Assembly (NCBI RefSeq): GCF_963528755.1
Contig: NZ_CAURXA010000007.1
Span: 1-64,000, forward strand
DNA from: Selenomonas sp963528755
GTDB lineage: Bacteria > Bacillota > Negativicutes > Selenomonadales > Selenomonadaceae
DNA: 64,000 nt
Reading direction: 5' to 3'
The notes below the pieces were generated by a model. That model had not been told where the DNA came from, made no database searches, and saw only the letters and a program-made list of their open reading frames with translations. A program made the position numbers and the translations under genes. Position 1 is the stretch's first letter. Every line of letters starts with the position of its first letter. Positions 7,446 through 16,956 of this stretch are shown one piece after another.

Positions 7446-8585
7446 ATGAAAGACCATTCGCTTGAAGTGCACGGCTGTCATACCTACGATGCAACGGGGG
7501 CGATCAGTCCGTCGATTTGCCTGTCGGCGACGTTCCGTCATCCGCGTTTCGGCGAGAGCACGGGCTACGACTACGGACGCGTGGCGAATCCGACGCGCGA
7601 ATCTCTCGAAAAGACGGTGGCGCGCCTAGAGCGCGGCGGGCGCTCTTGGGCGCTTTCCTCGGGCATGGCGGCGGTGCAGCTCGTTTTCTCTCTTCTTTCG
7701 GCGGGCGATCACGTCTTGATGAGCGAAGACCTCTACGGCGGTACGGTGCGCCTCGCCGAAGAAGTCTTTGCAGGCTATGGTATCACCTTCGAATACGTCG
7801 ACGTGCGCGACCTCGCGCTCGTCGGCAAGCGTATGCGTCCCGAGACGAAGCTCGTCTTCATCGAGACGCCGTCGAATCCGATGATGCAGATCTCGGACAT
7901 CGCGGCACTCGCTGCGCTCGCGCACGAAAACAGCGCCCTGCTCACTGTTGACAATACCTTCCTCTCGCCGCATTTCCAGAAGCCATTGACGCTCGGCGCG
8001 GACATCGTGCTGCACAGCGGCACGAAGTACCTGTGCGGACACAACGACGTCATCGCAGGCTTCCTCGTGCTCAAAGATGCGACGAGCGCGCAGGCAAAGC
8101 GCATCGAACTGCTCGCCAAATCGGCAGGGCCGAATCTCTCGGCACTCGACTCGTGGCTCATGCTGCGCAGCATCAAGACGCTCGGCGTGCGCGTCGAGCG
8201 GCAGGCAGAGAACGCGCTCGCCATCGCCCAGTGGCTCGGCACGCTGCCCGAAGTCACCGAAGTGCTCTACCCGGGACTCGCCGACCATCCGGGCTATGCG
8301 CTGCAGCAGAAGCAGGCGAGCGGCGCGGGCGGCATGATCTCCTTCAAGGTGCGTTCCGCCGAACTCGCGAAGGCGGCTCTCGGCAAGCTGCACCTCATCG
8401 CCTTTGCTGAAAGCCTCGGCGGCGTCGAGACCCTTTTGACGTATCCGATCGCCCAGACGCACGCTGAAATGCCTGCCGCGCTCTTAAAACGCACGGGACT
8501 CGACGACAAACTCCTGCGCCTCTCCGTCGGCATTGAGGACGTCGAAGACCTCAAGACCGATCTGCAGCAGGCCTTGCAGGAATAA
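7446..8585 (+). CDS. Cys/Met metabolism PLP-dependent enzyme (cystathionine lyase/synthase family)
   Basis: This 379-residue fold-type I PLP enzyme has the cofactor lysine in SGTKYLCGH (Lys194), YGRVANPTRESLE near residue 43 and ETPSNP near residue 140, all typical of the MetB/MetC/methionine gamma-lyase family. Members perform trans-sulfuration or gamma/beta elimination, and this sequence alone does not fix which. A second C-S lyase gene follows after 105 bp, so a role in cysteine-homocysteine interconversion or methionine breakdown is likely. An extended -10 (TGCTATAAT at 7390-7398) lies upstream, and GGGGGAAG serves as ribosome site. Confidence 0.9.
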   Translation: MKDHSLEVHGCHTYDATGAISPSICLSATFRHPRFGESTGYDYGRVANPTRESLEKTVARLERGGRSWALSSGMAAVQLVFSLLSAGDHVLMSEDLYGGTVRLAEEVFAGYGITFEYVDVRDLALVGKRMRPETKLVFIETPSNPMMQISDIAALAALAHENSALLTVDNTFLSPHFQKPLTLGADIVLHSGTKYLCGHNDVIAGFLVLKDATSAQAKRIELLAKSAGPNLSALDSWLMLRSIKTLGVRVERQAENALAIAQWLGTLPEVTEVLYPGLADHPGYALQQKQASGAGGMISFKVRSAELAKAALGKLHLIAFAESLGGVETLLTYPIAQTHAEMPAALLKRTGLDDKLLRLSVGIEDVEDLKTDLQQALQE

Positions 8586-8690
8586 GAGGGCAGCCGGGCG
8601 AAAACAAAAGGAAATGAGGCAAAACTTGCATCTCGCTAAGCAAAAGATGAAAGTTTTCCACGCAAACCAAAGAAAAAGGAGACTTCTTCC

Positions 8691-9863
8691 ATGAACCATT
8701 TCGACTTTGATGAAATCATCGAGCGCCGTCATACGAACAGTCTCAAATACGACTTCGCCGTCGAGCGCGGCTATCCCGAGGACGTTCTGCCGTTCTGGGT
8801 CGCTGATATGGACTTTCGTGCGCCGCAGGCGGTGCGTGATGCCATTCGCCGACGCGCCGAGCACGGCATCTTCGGCTATTCGCGTCCGAAGGAGGACTAC
8901 TATAGGGCGCTCGAACAATGGTTCAGCACGCGCCACGGCTGGAATCCAGGCAAGGACTCCCTCGTCATGACGCCGGGCGTCGTCTTCGCGCTCTCCATGG
9001 CGGTGCGTGCATTTACTGCACCGGGCGAGGCCGTACTCGTGACCGAGCCTGTCTACTACCCGTTTTTCAGCACGATCGAGGGCAACGGACGCACGCTCGT
9101 CCGAAGCTCGCTGCTCTTCGAGGACGGCGCGTACTGCATGGACTTCGCCGACATCGAGGAAAAGATCAAGATGCATAAGGTGAAGCTCCTGCTCCTCTGC
9201 AGCCCGCACAACCCCGTCGGGCGCGTCTGGCGGTGCGAAGAGTTGGAGCGTCTTGCCGCGATCTGCCTCGCGTACGACGTTCTCGTCGTCGCCGACGAGA
9301 TTCACGCCGACTTCGTGCGCCCTGGCCACAAGCACACGCCTTTTGCCTCGCTCTCGCCCGAGATTGCGGCGCGGACGATCACCTGCACCGCGCCGAGCAA
9401 GACGTTCAACCTCGCAGGGCTGCAGCTTTCGAACATCTTCATCACGGAAAAAAGCCTGCGCCATACCTTCCGCAAGGAAGTTTACAGCACAGGCTATGAC
9501 GAACCGAATATCTTCGGCCTTCTTGCCGCGCAGGCGGCATACAGCGAGGGCGGCGCGTGGCTCGATGCGCTTCTCGCCTACCTTGAGCAGAATATTGCGC
9601 ACACGAAGCGCTTCCTCGCCGAACGCCTGCCCAAGGTGCAGCTTGTCGAGCCGGAGGGCACCTACCTCTTATGGCTCGATTTTCGTGCCTACGGTCTTGA
9701 AGCGAAGGCGCTCGACCGAAAGATCATCGACGAGGCTCGCCTCTGGCTCGACGACGGCGCGATCTTCGGCAAGAGCGGCGCAGGCTTCCAGCGCATCAAC
9801 ATCGCCTGCCCGCAGGCGACGCTCACGAAGGGTCTTGAGGCTTTGGCACGCGCGTTCGAGTGA
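8691..9863 (+). CDS. MalY/PatB-type PLP C-S lyase (cystathionine beta-lyase-like aminotransferase)
   Basis: This 390-residue fold-type I enzyme has the PLP lysine in APSKTFNLAG (Lys237), the ADEIHADF aspartate segment near residue 201 and the N-terminal PFWVADMDF signature that separates MalY/PatB from ordinary aminotransferases. Family members cleave cystathionine or cysteine conjugates to a thiol, pyruvate and ammonia. It follows another sulfur-amino-acid PLP enzyme, so the two genes are probably an operon making homocysteine or releasing sulfide. An AAGGAG site precedes the ATG. Confidence 0.9.
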   Translation: MNHFDFDEIIERRHTNSLKYDFAVERGYPEDVLPFWVADMDFRAPQAVRDAIRRRAEHGIFGYSRPKEDYYRALEQWFSTRHGWNPGKDSLVMTPGVVFALSMAVRAFTAPGEAVLVTEPVYYPFFSTIEGNGRTLVRSSLLFEDGAYCMDFADIEEKIKMHKVKLLLLCSPHNPVGRVWRCEELERLAAICLAYDVLVVADEIHADFVRPGHKHTPFASLSPEIAARTITCTAPSKTFNLAGLQLSNIFITEKSLRHTFRKEVYSTGYDEPNIFGLLAAQAAYSEGGAWLDALLAYLEQNIAHTKRFLAERLPKVQLVEPEGTYLLWLDFRAYGLEAKALDRKIIDEARLWLDDGAIFGKSGAGFQRINIACPQATLTKGLEALARAFE

Positions 9864-9865
9864 AT

Positions 9866-11314
9866 TCACCACTGCCGCCTGTGCAGCCGATCGATTCCTG
9901 CACGCAGCAGGATCAAGAAGGAGAAGATTTCAAGCCGCCCGAGGATCATCAAGAAGCCCGCGAAGACCTTGACCCAGCCGGGCAGGAGCAGGAAGTCCTT
10001 GCCGCCGTAGAGGAGAGTCACGACGGTGCCCGTGCCCGACAGGCAGCCGACGGCGAAGCCCATGGCGGGCAGGGTGTCGATGTGAGCGAGAGCGAGGCCG
10101 AGCGTCGCGAGAATCAGCACGACGACATAGAGGAAGAAGAAGCTTAAGATCCTGCCGTAGAGTTTGTGCGGCACGGACTTGCCGTCGATCTTGATGTTGA
10201 CGATCATGCGCGGGTGGATTGTGCGCAGAATCTCCGCCTTTGCCATCTTGATGAGCACGAGGAGGCGCATCACCTTGAAGCCGCCGCCGACCGCACCGAC
10301 CGAAGAGCCGAGCGTGGCGAGAAGAAGAAGCACGGCATGAGGAAAGGTCGGCCATGAGGCAAGCGGCGCGGCGGCAAAGCCCGTCGTCGTCGCGAATGAG
10401 ATGGCATGGAAGAAGCCCATGCGAAGGCTGTGCTCGACATCGTAGACGCCGACGACGGCGAGGTAGCAGGCGAGCGCCGCGCCCCCCAAAAAGACGACGA
10501 GGAGGAAGAAGCGCAGTTCCGCATCGGCGAAGAGTGCACGCACATTGCGCCGCGCCGCCGCCCGCTGCCACAGGAGGAAGTTCACGCCCGCGAGCAGCAT
10601 CGCGGCTTCTGCCGCGAGCTCCGTCGTGATGCCGCTTCCCTTCAGCACGAGGCCGCGCGGGTCGAGTCCCGTCGTCGATATGGAAGTCAAGGCGAGCACG
10701 GTGCTCGACAGGAAACTCTCGCCTGCGAGCAGGAAGAGTCCGAGCGTGAGGAGCGTCAGGCAGGCGTAGAGGAGCGCCATCTTTCGCGCCGCCGCATTCA
10801 TGCGCCGCAGGAGAGGGCTGAAGTTCGTGCCTTGCTGCACCGAGAGCGTCAGACCGAAGCAGCCGCCGACCTGCGGCATGATCGTGACGAGGAGGCACAG
10901 GAAGTACATGCCGCCGATCCATCCTTGGAAGATCTGCCAGAAGCCGAGGGAGCTTTCGAGTCCCGTCGGCGTGAAGAGGAGCGCCGTCGTCGTAAATGCC
11001 GCGACGCTCGCGAAGAAGGAATCGGCGGCGGAAAGCTCGCCTGTGAGGAAAAAGGGCAGCGCACCCAGAAGCGAGTTCAGGAGCCATGCGGCGAAGAGGA
11101 AGACGGCGCCGTCCGTGACGCCGATCGTGTGACGATGCCCCTTGGATAGATGCGAGAATACGCGCCAGAGGACGAAGGAGAGCGCCGCGGGCACGCCGAA
11201 GACGAGCGGGTGTTCGTCCGCCCAAAAGATCGCGAGGCCGAAGGCGAGAAAGAGAGCCGCGCCCTCTAAAAATGCCATGCGCCCGAGCAGGAAAGAAACG
11301 ATGCGCGCGTCCAT
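9866..11314 (-). CDS. trkH: TrkH-type potassium channel subunit
   Basis: This 482-residue integral membrane protein consists of repeated M1-P-M2 units of the Trk/Ktr/HKT superfamily. The selectivity-filter glycines can be seen in SISTTGLDP, SFATTTGFA, GSSVGAVGGG and CLSGTGT. It forms the K+ (or K+/H+) uptake pore in the inner membrane and is gated by the RCK protein encoded just upstream. trkA and trkH are separated by one base and are certainly one operon. The C-terminus is convergent with the PatB-type gene, only 2 bp apart. Confidence 0.93.
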   Translation of the reverse strand: MDARIVSFLLGRMAFLEGAALFLAFGLAIFWADEHPLVFGVPAALSFVLWRVFSHLSKGHRHTIGVTDGAVFLFAAWLLNSLLGALPFFLTGELSAADSFFASVAAFTTTALLFTPTGLESSLGFWQIFQGWIGGMYFLCLLVTIMPQVGGCFGLTLSVQQGTNFSPLLRRMNAAARKMALLYACLTLLTLGLFLLAGESFLSSTVLALTSISTTGLDPRGLVLKGSGITTELAAEAAMLLAGVNFLLWQRAAARRNVRALFADAELRFFLLVVFLGGAALACYLAVVGVYDVEHSLRMGFFHAISFATTTGFAAAPLASWPTFPHAVLLLLATLGSSVGAVGGGFKVMRLLVLIKMAKAEILRTIHPRMIVNIKIDGKSVPHKLYGRILSFFFLYVVVLILATLGLALAHIDTLPAMGFAVGCLSGTGTVVTLLYGGKDFLLLPGWVKVFAGFLMILGRLEIFSFLILLRAGIDRLHRRQW

Positions 11315-11315
11315 A

Positions 11316-12662
11316 TCAATCCTTGCCCTTGAAATAGTTCATGACCTTCTGCGCGAATCCCGTCCGGATGAAGAGAATGGTTCGGTCGCCGGGCAGAAGA
11401 ATCGAAGCGCCGTTTGGTATCACGGCTTCATCGCCGCGCACATAGGCGCAGACGAGGCATTCGCGCGGCAGATGCGCCTTCATCAGAGGAATCCCCGCGA
11501 CAGGTGCGCCTTCCTGCACAATGACCTCGACCGCCTCCGCCTTCGCGCCCTCAAGGAATGATACCGAAACGACGCCGCCGCGCCGCGCGAAGGCGAGGAC
11601 TTCGGAGGCGGACAAGAGGCGCGTCGGCAGGACGATGTCGACGCCGACCTTTTCCATGAGGGCGACGTATTCGCCGCGCGCGACGCGCACGACCGTTTTC
11701 TTTGCCCCCAGATGCTTGGCTAAAAGCGCGAGCATGAGATTCAGCTTGTCGTCCTCCGTCAGGCAGACGACGGCATCGGCGTCCGCGACGCCCTCTTCCG
11801 TCAAGAGATCGATGTCCGTGCCGTCGCCGCAGATGGCAAGGCCGTTTTCGAGCGACTCCGCTGCCAGTCGGCTGCGTTCACGATTGGTATCAATGATCTT
11901 CACGGCGACGTCCGCCTCGTCGAGCATCTTGGCGAGGAAGCGTCCCGTGCGCCCCGCGCCGATGATCATGACGTGCTCAAGCCGCCTCGCATCGCGATGC
12001 ACGAACGTCTGGCTGAACTTCTGGATCTCGACGGGATCGCCGATGAAATAGGCGTTGTCGTGCGGCAGCAGGCAGTCGTCGCCGTGCGGAATGATCATGC
12101 GCTGGTCGCGGAAGATCATGCCCGCGAGGATCGCCTTGGGCATTTCGAGATCCTTCAGCGGGATGTTTGCCAGGGGCGAATGCCGCGTCACCTTCGTCTC
12201 GAAGAGGCGCACCTTGCCGCTTGCGAAATCCTCGACGTCGAGTGCGGCGGGCGTCATGAGGATGCGATAGACCTCGCGCGCCGTAATCAGTTCGGGATTC
12301 AGCATGAGGTCGATGTCGAAGTTCTCCTTCAGGTATTCCTTCTCTTCCGAAAGGAACTGCATGTCGCGGATGCGTGCGACCGTGTGCGTGATGCCGTGCT
12401 TCTTCGCGAGGATGCACGCGACCATGTTGACTTCGTCGCCCGCCGTCACGGCGATGAGGATGTCTGCCGAGCGGATGTCGGGATCGTTCATCGTGATGGG
12501 GCTGGCGCCGTTCGCCGTGACCGTCAGCACGTCGAGCGTGTTCTTCGCCGCTTCGAGCCGCGTCTCGTCCTGATCGACGAGCACGACATCGAACTCCTCG
12601 TTCGCGAGCAACTCGGCGATGCTGTAGCCGAGCTTTCCCGCACCGACTATGACAATGCGCAA
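11316..12662 (-). CDS. trkA: Trk potassium-uptake regulatory protein TrkA
   Basis: This 448-residue peripheral protein has two RCK units, each with a Rossmann NAD(H)/ATP-binding GxGxxG (VGAGKLGYSIA at residue 6, IGAGRTGRFLA near 225) followed by a TrkA-C domain. It gates TrkH. The start codon is TTG at 12662, supported by a GAGGAG site; no in-frame ATG fits the beginning of the first Rossmann strand. Confidence 0.93.
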   Translation of the reverse strand: MRIVIVGAGKLGYSIAELLANEEFDVVLVDQDETRLEAAKNTLDVLTVTANGASPITMNDPDIRSADILIAVTAGDEVNMVACILAKKHGITHTVARIRDMQFLSEEKEYLKENFDIDLMLNPELITAREVYRILMTPAALDVEDFASGKVRLFETKVTRHSPLANIPLKDLEMPKAILAGMIFRDQRMIIPHGDDCLLPHDNAYFIGDPVEIQKFSQTFVHRDARRLEHVMIIGAGRTGRFLAKMLDEADVAVKIIDTNRERSRLAAESLENGLAICGDGTDIDLLTEEGVADADAVVCLTEDDKLNLMLALLAKHLGAKKTVVRVARGEYVALMEKVGVDIVLPTRLLSASEVLAFARRGGVVSVSFLEGAKAEAVEVIVQEGAPVAGIPLMKAHLPRECLVCAYVRGDEAVIPNGASILLPGDRTILFIRTGFAQKVMNYFKGKD

Positions 12663-12691
12663 GGAAACTCCTCCTCTTGAGATGTATGCAC

Positions 12692-12750
12692 AAAAAAAGC
12701 CAAGGGAGCCGCCGCCGTGCGAATCTGCACGGGCTTCCCTTGGCTTTTTG
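12692..12750. terminator. Bidirectional hairpin upstream of trkA
   Basis: AAAAAGCCAAGGGA and TCCCTTGGCTTTTT pair perfectly around a 28-base loop that itself contains GTGCGAATCTGCAC. Its T run on the minus-strand reading would end the transcript leaving... the region to its right; on that strand no gene ends here except via the DUF362 gene, whose stop is at 12794. Confidence 0.75.
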
Positions 12751-12793
12751 CACCCTTTGCCTTATTTTAACGCATTCGGCGCGGCGGTGCAAA

Positions 12794-13921
12794 TCATTTC
12801 AGTGTGATGAGCTCGTAGTCGCGCGTACCGAGCCCGATCTTCTCGCCGTGCACGAGCGTTTCTTCCCAACAGACGTTGGGATTCGAGTCGAGGAAATGGT
12901 CGTGATGATGATGCCAATCGGGCTTGGCGAGGTGGTCGCCGAGCTTGCTGTTGCGGATCGGCTGCGCCTTGAGCGCCATGTCGACGCATGCTTGGTCGAG
13001 CGCGATGGGATCGAACGAGGCGAACATGCCGATGTCGGGCAGGATCGGCGCGTCATTTTCACCATGACAGTCGCAGTTCGGCGAGATGTCACGCGCGATG
13101 CTGATGTGGAAGCACGGGCGGTCCTGACAGACGGCCTGCGCGTACTCCGCCATGCGGCGGTCGAGGATGTCGGCGGCGTCCCAGACCTCGTTGTAGAGCG
13201 CGTTGAACGTGCACGAGCCGATGCAGCGACCGCAGCCCTTGCAAAGCTCCTTGTCAACGACCGCCTTGTTCTCAACGTAGGAAATCGCGTCCGAGCCGCA
13301 TTCCTTCGCGCAGCGACGACAGCCGCGGCAAAGCTCCTCGTGGACGCCGACCTTGCCCGACGAATGCTGCTCCATCTTGCCCGCGCGGCTGCCGCAGCCC
13401 ATGCCGATGTTCTTGATCGCGCCGCCGAAGCCCGTCTGCTCGTGCCCCTTGAAGTGCGTGAGGCTGATGAAGACGTCGGCGTCCATGACGGCGCGGCCGA
13501 TCTTCGCCGTCTTCAACACGCGGGCGTTCTTGATCGGCACTTCGAGTTCGTCCGTGCCGCGCAGACCGTCGCCGATGATGATCTGACAGCCCGTCGTCGT
13601 CGGGTTGAAGCCGTTGATGTTCGCGCAGTCGAGATGCTCGGGCGCATGGCGGCGGCTGCCCGGATAGAGCGTGTTGCAGTCCGTCAGGAAAGGGATGCCC
13701 TTTTCCTCCTTCACGAGGTCGGCGACGGCTTTCGCATACTGCGGGCGTAGGAACGCGAGGTTGCCGAGTTCGCCGAAGTGCATCTTGATGGCGACGAAGC
13801 GGCCCTCAAGCTCGATCGTCTTGAGGCCCGCCGCAAGACACAGACGCTGCAGCTTCTTCGTCAGGCTCGTGCCGACGTCCGTGCGGAAATCAGTGAAATA
13901 AACTTTTGCTTTCTCTGCCAT
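12794..13921 (-). CDS. DUF362 domain protein with two 4Fe-4S ferredoxin motifs
   Basis: This 375-residue protein begins with a DUF362 domain (AKVYFTDFRT, then the family's HFKGHEQTGFGGAIKNIGMG around residue 160). It carries two ferredoxin clusters, CRGCRRCAKEC near residue 199 and CKGCGRCIGSC near residue 228, each CxxCxxCxxxC. No signal peptide is seen, so it is cytoplasmic. DUF362 ferredoxins are common in anaerobes and are thought to be electron carriers or iron-sulfur scaffolds; the precise reaction is unknown. A histidine-rich stretch DWHHHHDH near residue 338 could bind metal. The gene stands alone between two hairpins. Confidence 0.88.
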   Translation of the reverse strand: MAEKAKVYFTDFRTDVGTSLTKKLQRLCLAAGLKTIELEGRFVAIKMHFGELGNLAFLRPQYAKAVADLVKEEKGIPFLTDCNTLYPGSRRHAPEHLDCANINGFNPTTTGCQIIIGDGLRGTDELEVPIKNARVLKTAKIGRAVMDADVFISLTHFKGHEQTGFGGAIKNIGMGCGSRAGKMEQHSSGKVGVHEELCRGCRRCAKECGSDAISYVENKAVVDKELCKGCGRCIGSCTFNALYNEVWDAADILDRRMAEYAQAVCQDRPCFHISIARDISPNCDCHGENDAPILPDIGMFASFDPIALDQACVDMALKAQPIRNSKLGDHLAKPDWHHHHDHFLDSNPNVCWEETLVHGEKIGLGTRDYELITLK

Positions 13922-14042
13922 GGTATTGCTCCTTTTTCTCTTGCAGACACGTTCTTTCTTACGGAACGAATTCTCCTAAAGCTATTGTAGCATACGAGTA
14001 CATGAAAAGTATATGAAATCTCCTATTCTCATCTTCTTCGCC

Positions 14043-14182
14043 TTGACCTTGAGAACGTTCCTCCGTAGAATAGTACTATGAACGTTATGGAGAGAAATGG
14101 AAACATCGGCGCGACGTAGGTCGCTGAGAAGAGTCCTGTTTCGGGACTGTGAGCCTATGGAATCACAAGGGAGGAATTTACT
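14043..14182 (+). promoter_or_regulatory. Promoter and structured leader of the tlpA-ccdA operon
   Basis: TTGACC, 17 bases, TAGAAT (14043-14071) is followed by about 105 bases of untranslated leader. The leader contains the hairpins GCGAC/GTCGC (14112-14126 region) and AGTCC/GGACT just before the ribosome site GGGAGG. The leader does not match a riboswitch class I can recognise. Confidence 0.5.
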
Positions 14183-14734
14183 TTGAAAACAAGACGAACG
14201 ATGCAAGGTCTGATCGGCGCTCTTCTCGCGCTCTTTCTTATGACGGGCTGCGGCCTGCAGGCGGAGGAATCGGGCAAGTCGGCGGAAGCCAAGGCGGAGC
14301 AGGCGATGGATGCAGAGGGCGTGGACGGGACGGCGCCGCCTTTCAAGGCGACATCATTCGACGGCTCGGAGGTCGCGATCAACGCCGCCATGGACAAGAA
14401 GCTCTACGTCATCAACTTCTGGGCGACATGGTGCCCGCCGTGCCGCGCCGAGATGCCCGAACTGAACGAGTTCGCCAAGAAGCATGAAGGCGAGGTCACA
14501 TTCTACGCCGTCAACCTGCAGGAGCCGAAGGACACGGTCGACAAGTTCCTCAAGGACAACGGCTACACGATGCCCGTGCTTCTCGACCTCAAGGGAGAGG
14601 CGGCGGACACCTATAAGGTTCGCGCCATTCCGACGACCTACGTCATCGACCGGGACGGCAAGATCCTGCTGAAGAAGATCGGCGGAACGACGGCGGCGGA
14701 GCTGGAAACGGCGCTCACGCGCGCGGCGAAGTAG
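14183..14734 (+). CDS. TlpA-like thiol-disulfide oxidoreductase lipoprotein
   Basis: This 183-residue protein has a lipoprotein signal ending MTGC (Cys23), so it is anchored in the inner membrane facing the periplasm. The thioredoxin fold follows, with the active site WCPPC at 83-87 in NFWATWCPPCRAEM and the cis-proline loop RAIPTTYVID. TlpA/ResA proteins reduce disulfides in secreted proteins or apocytochromes. The CcdA gene 11 bp downstream supplies electrons to such proteins, so the two form a periplasmic reduction pathway. Confidence 0.92.
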   Translation: MKTRRTMQGLIGALLALFLMTGCGLQAEESGKSAEAKAEQAMDAEGVDGTAPPFKATSFDGSEVAINAAMDKKLYVINFWATWCPPCRAEMPELNEFAKKHEGEVTFYAVNLQEPKDTVDKFLKDNGYTMPVLLDLKGEAADTYKVRAIPTTYVIDRDGKILLKKIGGTTAAELETALTRAAK

Positions 14735-14745
14735 GAGGTTTTCCC

Positions 14746-15504
14746 TTGGAAGCAATCTCCTTCGGCGCGGCGTTTCTCGCCGGCGTCATCTCCTTCGTCT
14801 CGCCGTGCGTGCTGCCGATGCTGCCGACCTTCGTGCTGATCCTCGCAGGCTCAAGCGGCGCGGCGGCTTCAAGCGGTGCAGCAGCTCCAAGCAGCGCGGC
14901 AGGCGCTTCGGCACCGCCCGCTGCGGCAGGACGTGCGCTCTTTCGCAACGTCGCGGCCTTCCTCGCAGGCTTCGCCGTCGTCTTTCTCGCGCTCGGCGCG
15001 ACGGCGACGGTGCTCGGGCAGTTTCTCACAGGTCATCTCGCGCTTTTGGAAAAGGCGGGGGCCGTCGTGCTCGCGCTCTTGGGGCTGTTCCTCTCGGGAC
15101 TCATCAGCCCGCGCTTCCTCTACCGTGAGTGGCGGCCGTTCCTGCATCGCCCGTCGGAGGGCGTCGTCGGCTCGTTCCTCCTGGGCATGTCGTTCACCGT
15201 CGGCTGGACGCCGTGCACGGGGCCGATCCTTGCGGCGATTTTCATCTATGCGGGAAGCCGCGCGACCGTCGTCGAGGGGCTTTGGCTGCTCGGCTTCTAC
15301 GTGCTCGGCTTCGCCCTGCCGTTCTTCGTGCTCGCGCTCCTCTGGCAGCGACTCGAAAAGCGCGTGCGCACGCTCTACCGCTTCCTGCCTGCCGTGCAAA
15401 AGATCGCGGGCGTCTCGCTCGTCGCGCTCGGCGTCATGATGTGGTTCGGCTGGACGATGCGCTTCATGGGCTGGCTCTCCGGCCTCGTGCCGTTCTCTTT
15501 CTAG
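14746..15504 (+). CDS. ccdA: CcdA-type thiol-disulfide electron carrier (cytochrome c biogenesis membrane protein)
   Basis: This 252-residue protein has six or more membrane segments and carries the two conserved cysteine motifs of the family, SPCVLPMLPTF near residue 24 and GWTPCTGPILAA near residue 157. It passes electrons from cytoplasmic thioredoxin to periplasmic TlpA-like proteins. Start is TTG 14746 with AGGAGG upstream. An unusual feature is an Ala/Ser-rich loop (GSSGAAASSGAAAPSSAAG) near residues 35-55 after the first helix, probably a low-complexity linker. It is cotranscribed with the upstream TlpA gene. Confidence 0.92.
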   Translation: MEAISFGAAFLAGVISFVSPCVLPMLPTFVLILAGSSGAAASSGAAAPSSAAGASAPPAAAGRALFRNVAAFLAGFAVVFLALGATATVLGQFLTGHLALLEKAGAVVLALLGLFLSGLISPRFLYREWRPFLHRPSEGVVGSFLLGMSFTVGWTPCTGPILAAIFIYAGSRATVVEGLWLLGFYVLGFALPFFVLALLWQRLEKRVRTLYRFLPAVQKIAGVSLVALGVMMWFGWTMRFMGWLSGLVPFSF

Positions 15505-15522
15505 TTTCCGGGAGGAATCTCC

Positions 15523-16956
15523 ATGCGCATGTATGATCTCATCACGAAGAAGAAGCGCGGCGAGCCGCTTGCTGCAAGCGAGATCCGCGCCATGGTCGAG
15601 GGATTCACGAAAGGCGAGATTCCCGACTATCAGATGGCGGCGATGCTCATGGCGATCTGCTTTCGCTCCATGACGGAGGAGGAGATGCGCGCGCTTACGC
15701 TCGCCATGGCGGCCTCGGGCGACGAGGTCGACCTCTCGGCCTTTGGCAGCTCCACGGTCGACAAGCACTCGACGGGCGGCGTCGGCGACAAGACGACGCT
15801 CATCGCCTGCCCCATCGTCGCGGCGGCGGGCGGGCGCATCGCCAAGATGAGCGGGCGCGGCCTCGGCCACACGGGCGGCACCGTCGACAAGCTCGAATCC
15901 ATTCCGGGCTTTCAGACGACGCTCTCGCGCGAAGACTTTTTCGCCGTCATAGAACAGACGGGGCTTTCCCTCATCGGGCAGTCGGGCGAGCTTGCACCCG
16001 CCGACAAAAAGCTCTATGCGCTGCGCGACGTCACGGCGACGGTCGACTCCATTCCGCTCATCGCCGCCTCTATCATGAGCAAGAAACTCGCGGCGGGCAG
16101 CGCGGCGATCGTGCTCGATGTCAAGACGGGCAGCGGCGCCTTCATGAAGACGCTCGACGACGCGCTCGCCCTCGCGCGTGCCATGGTCGCCATCGGCGAG
16201 GGTGCGGGAAGAAAGACATCTGCCATCATCACCGACATGGACGTGCCCTTGGGATCTGCCGTCGGCAACGCGCTCGAAGTCGCCGAAGCCATGGAAGTGC
16301 TCAAGGGCAGAGGCCCCGCCGACCTCAGGGAGGTCAGCCTCGCGCTCGCCGCCGACATGCTGCGCCTCATCGGGCGCGGCGACTTCGCCGAGTGCCAAGA
16401 GCTTGCAGAGAAGGCCATCGAGGACGGCAGCGCCTTTCGCACCTTTGCCGCGATGGTCGAGGCGCAGGGCGGTGACGCTTCCTGCCTCGACGATCCCAAA
16501 AAACTGCCGCAGGCGGCGTTTCAATTGGAAATCCTCGCCGAGAGGGCGGGCTATATCACGCACATGGACGCCGAAATGATCGGTCAGGCCGCCTGTATGC
16601 TCGGCGCGGGGCGCGAGACGAAGGAAAGCGTCATCGACCATGCGGCAGGCATCTGCATCTTGAAAAAGACGGGCGAAGCCATCGAAACCAAAGAGGCGCT
16701 TGCCGTGCTCTGCACGAACGATGAAAGCCGGCTCGCATCTGCAGCCGCTTGCTATACCCGCGCCCTTGAGATCGCAGCCGAGCCGCCCGAGAAGCGCCCG
16801 CGCATCTTCGCGCGCGTCACGAAGGAAAGCTTCGGCCACGCCGAAAGGGCGCATGAGGAAGCGGCAAAAGACGTCATGAGCGACGCGCTCCTCGCTGAGA
16901 TCCGCGCCGCCATGGCAAGACGTGAAGAGAAGGAGGGCGGCGCAGATGGACGATGA
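15523..16956 (+). CDS. pdp: Pyrimidine-nucleoside phosphorylase
   Basis: Phosphorolyses uridine, thymidine or deoxyuridine to base plus (deoxy)ribose 1-phosphate in nucleoside salvage. The 477-residue protein contains the thymidine phosphorylase signature SGRGLGHTGGTVDKLESI near residue 105 and the phosphate-binding KHSTGGVGDK near residue 81; the C-terminal domain is complete. The Firmicute form usually accepts both uridine and thymidine. It overlaps the cytidine deaminase gene by 11 bp, so both act in one salvage route. Start set by GGGAGG. Confidence 0.94.
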   Translation: MRMYDLITKKKRGEPLAASEIRAMVEGFTKGEIPDYQMAAMLMAICFRSMTEEEMRALTLAMAASGDEVDLSAFGSSTVDKHSTGGVGDKTTLIACPIVAAAGGRIAKMSGRGLGHTGGTVDKLESIPGFQTTLSREDFFAVIEQTGLSLIGQSGELAPADKKLYALRDVTATVDSIPLIAASIMSKKLAAGSAAIVLDVKTGSGAFMKTLDDALALARAMVAIGEGAGRKTSAIITDMDVPLGSAVGNALEVAEAMEVLKGRGPADLREVSLALAADMLRLIGRGDFAECQELAEKAIEDGSAFRTFAAMVEAQGGDASCLDDPKKLPQAAFQLEILAERAGYITHMDAEMIGQAACMLGAGRETKESVIDHAAGICILKKTGEAIETKEALAVLCTNDESRLASAAACYTRALEIAAEPPEKRPRIFARVTKESFGHAERAHEEAAKDVMSDALLAEIRAAMARREEKEGGADGR

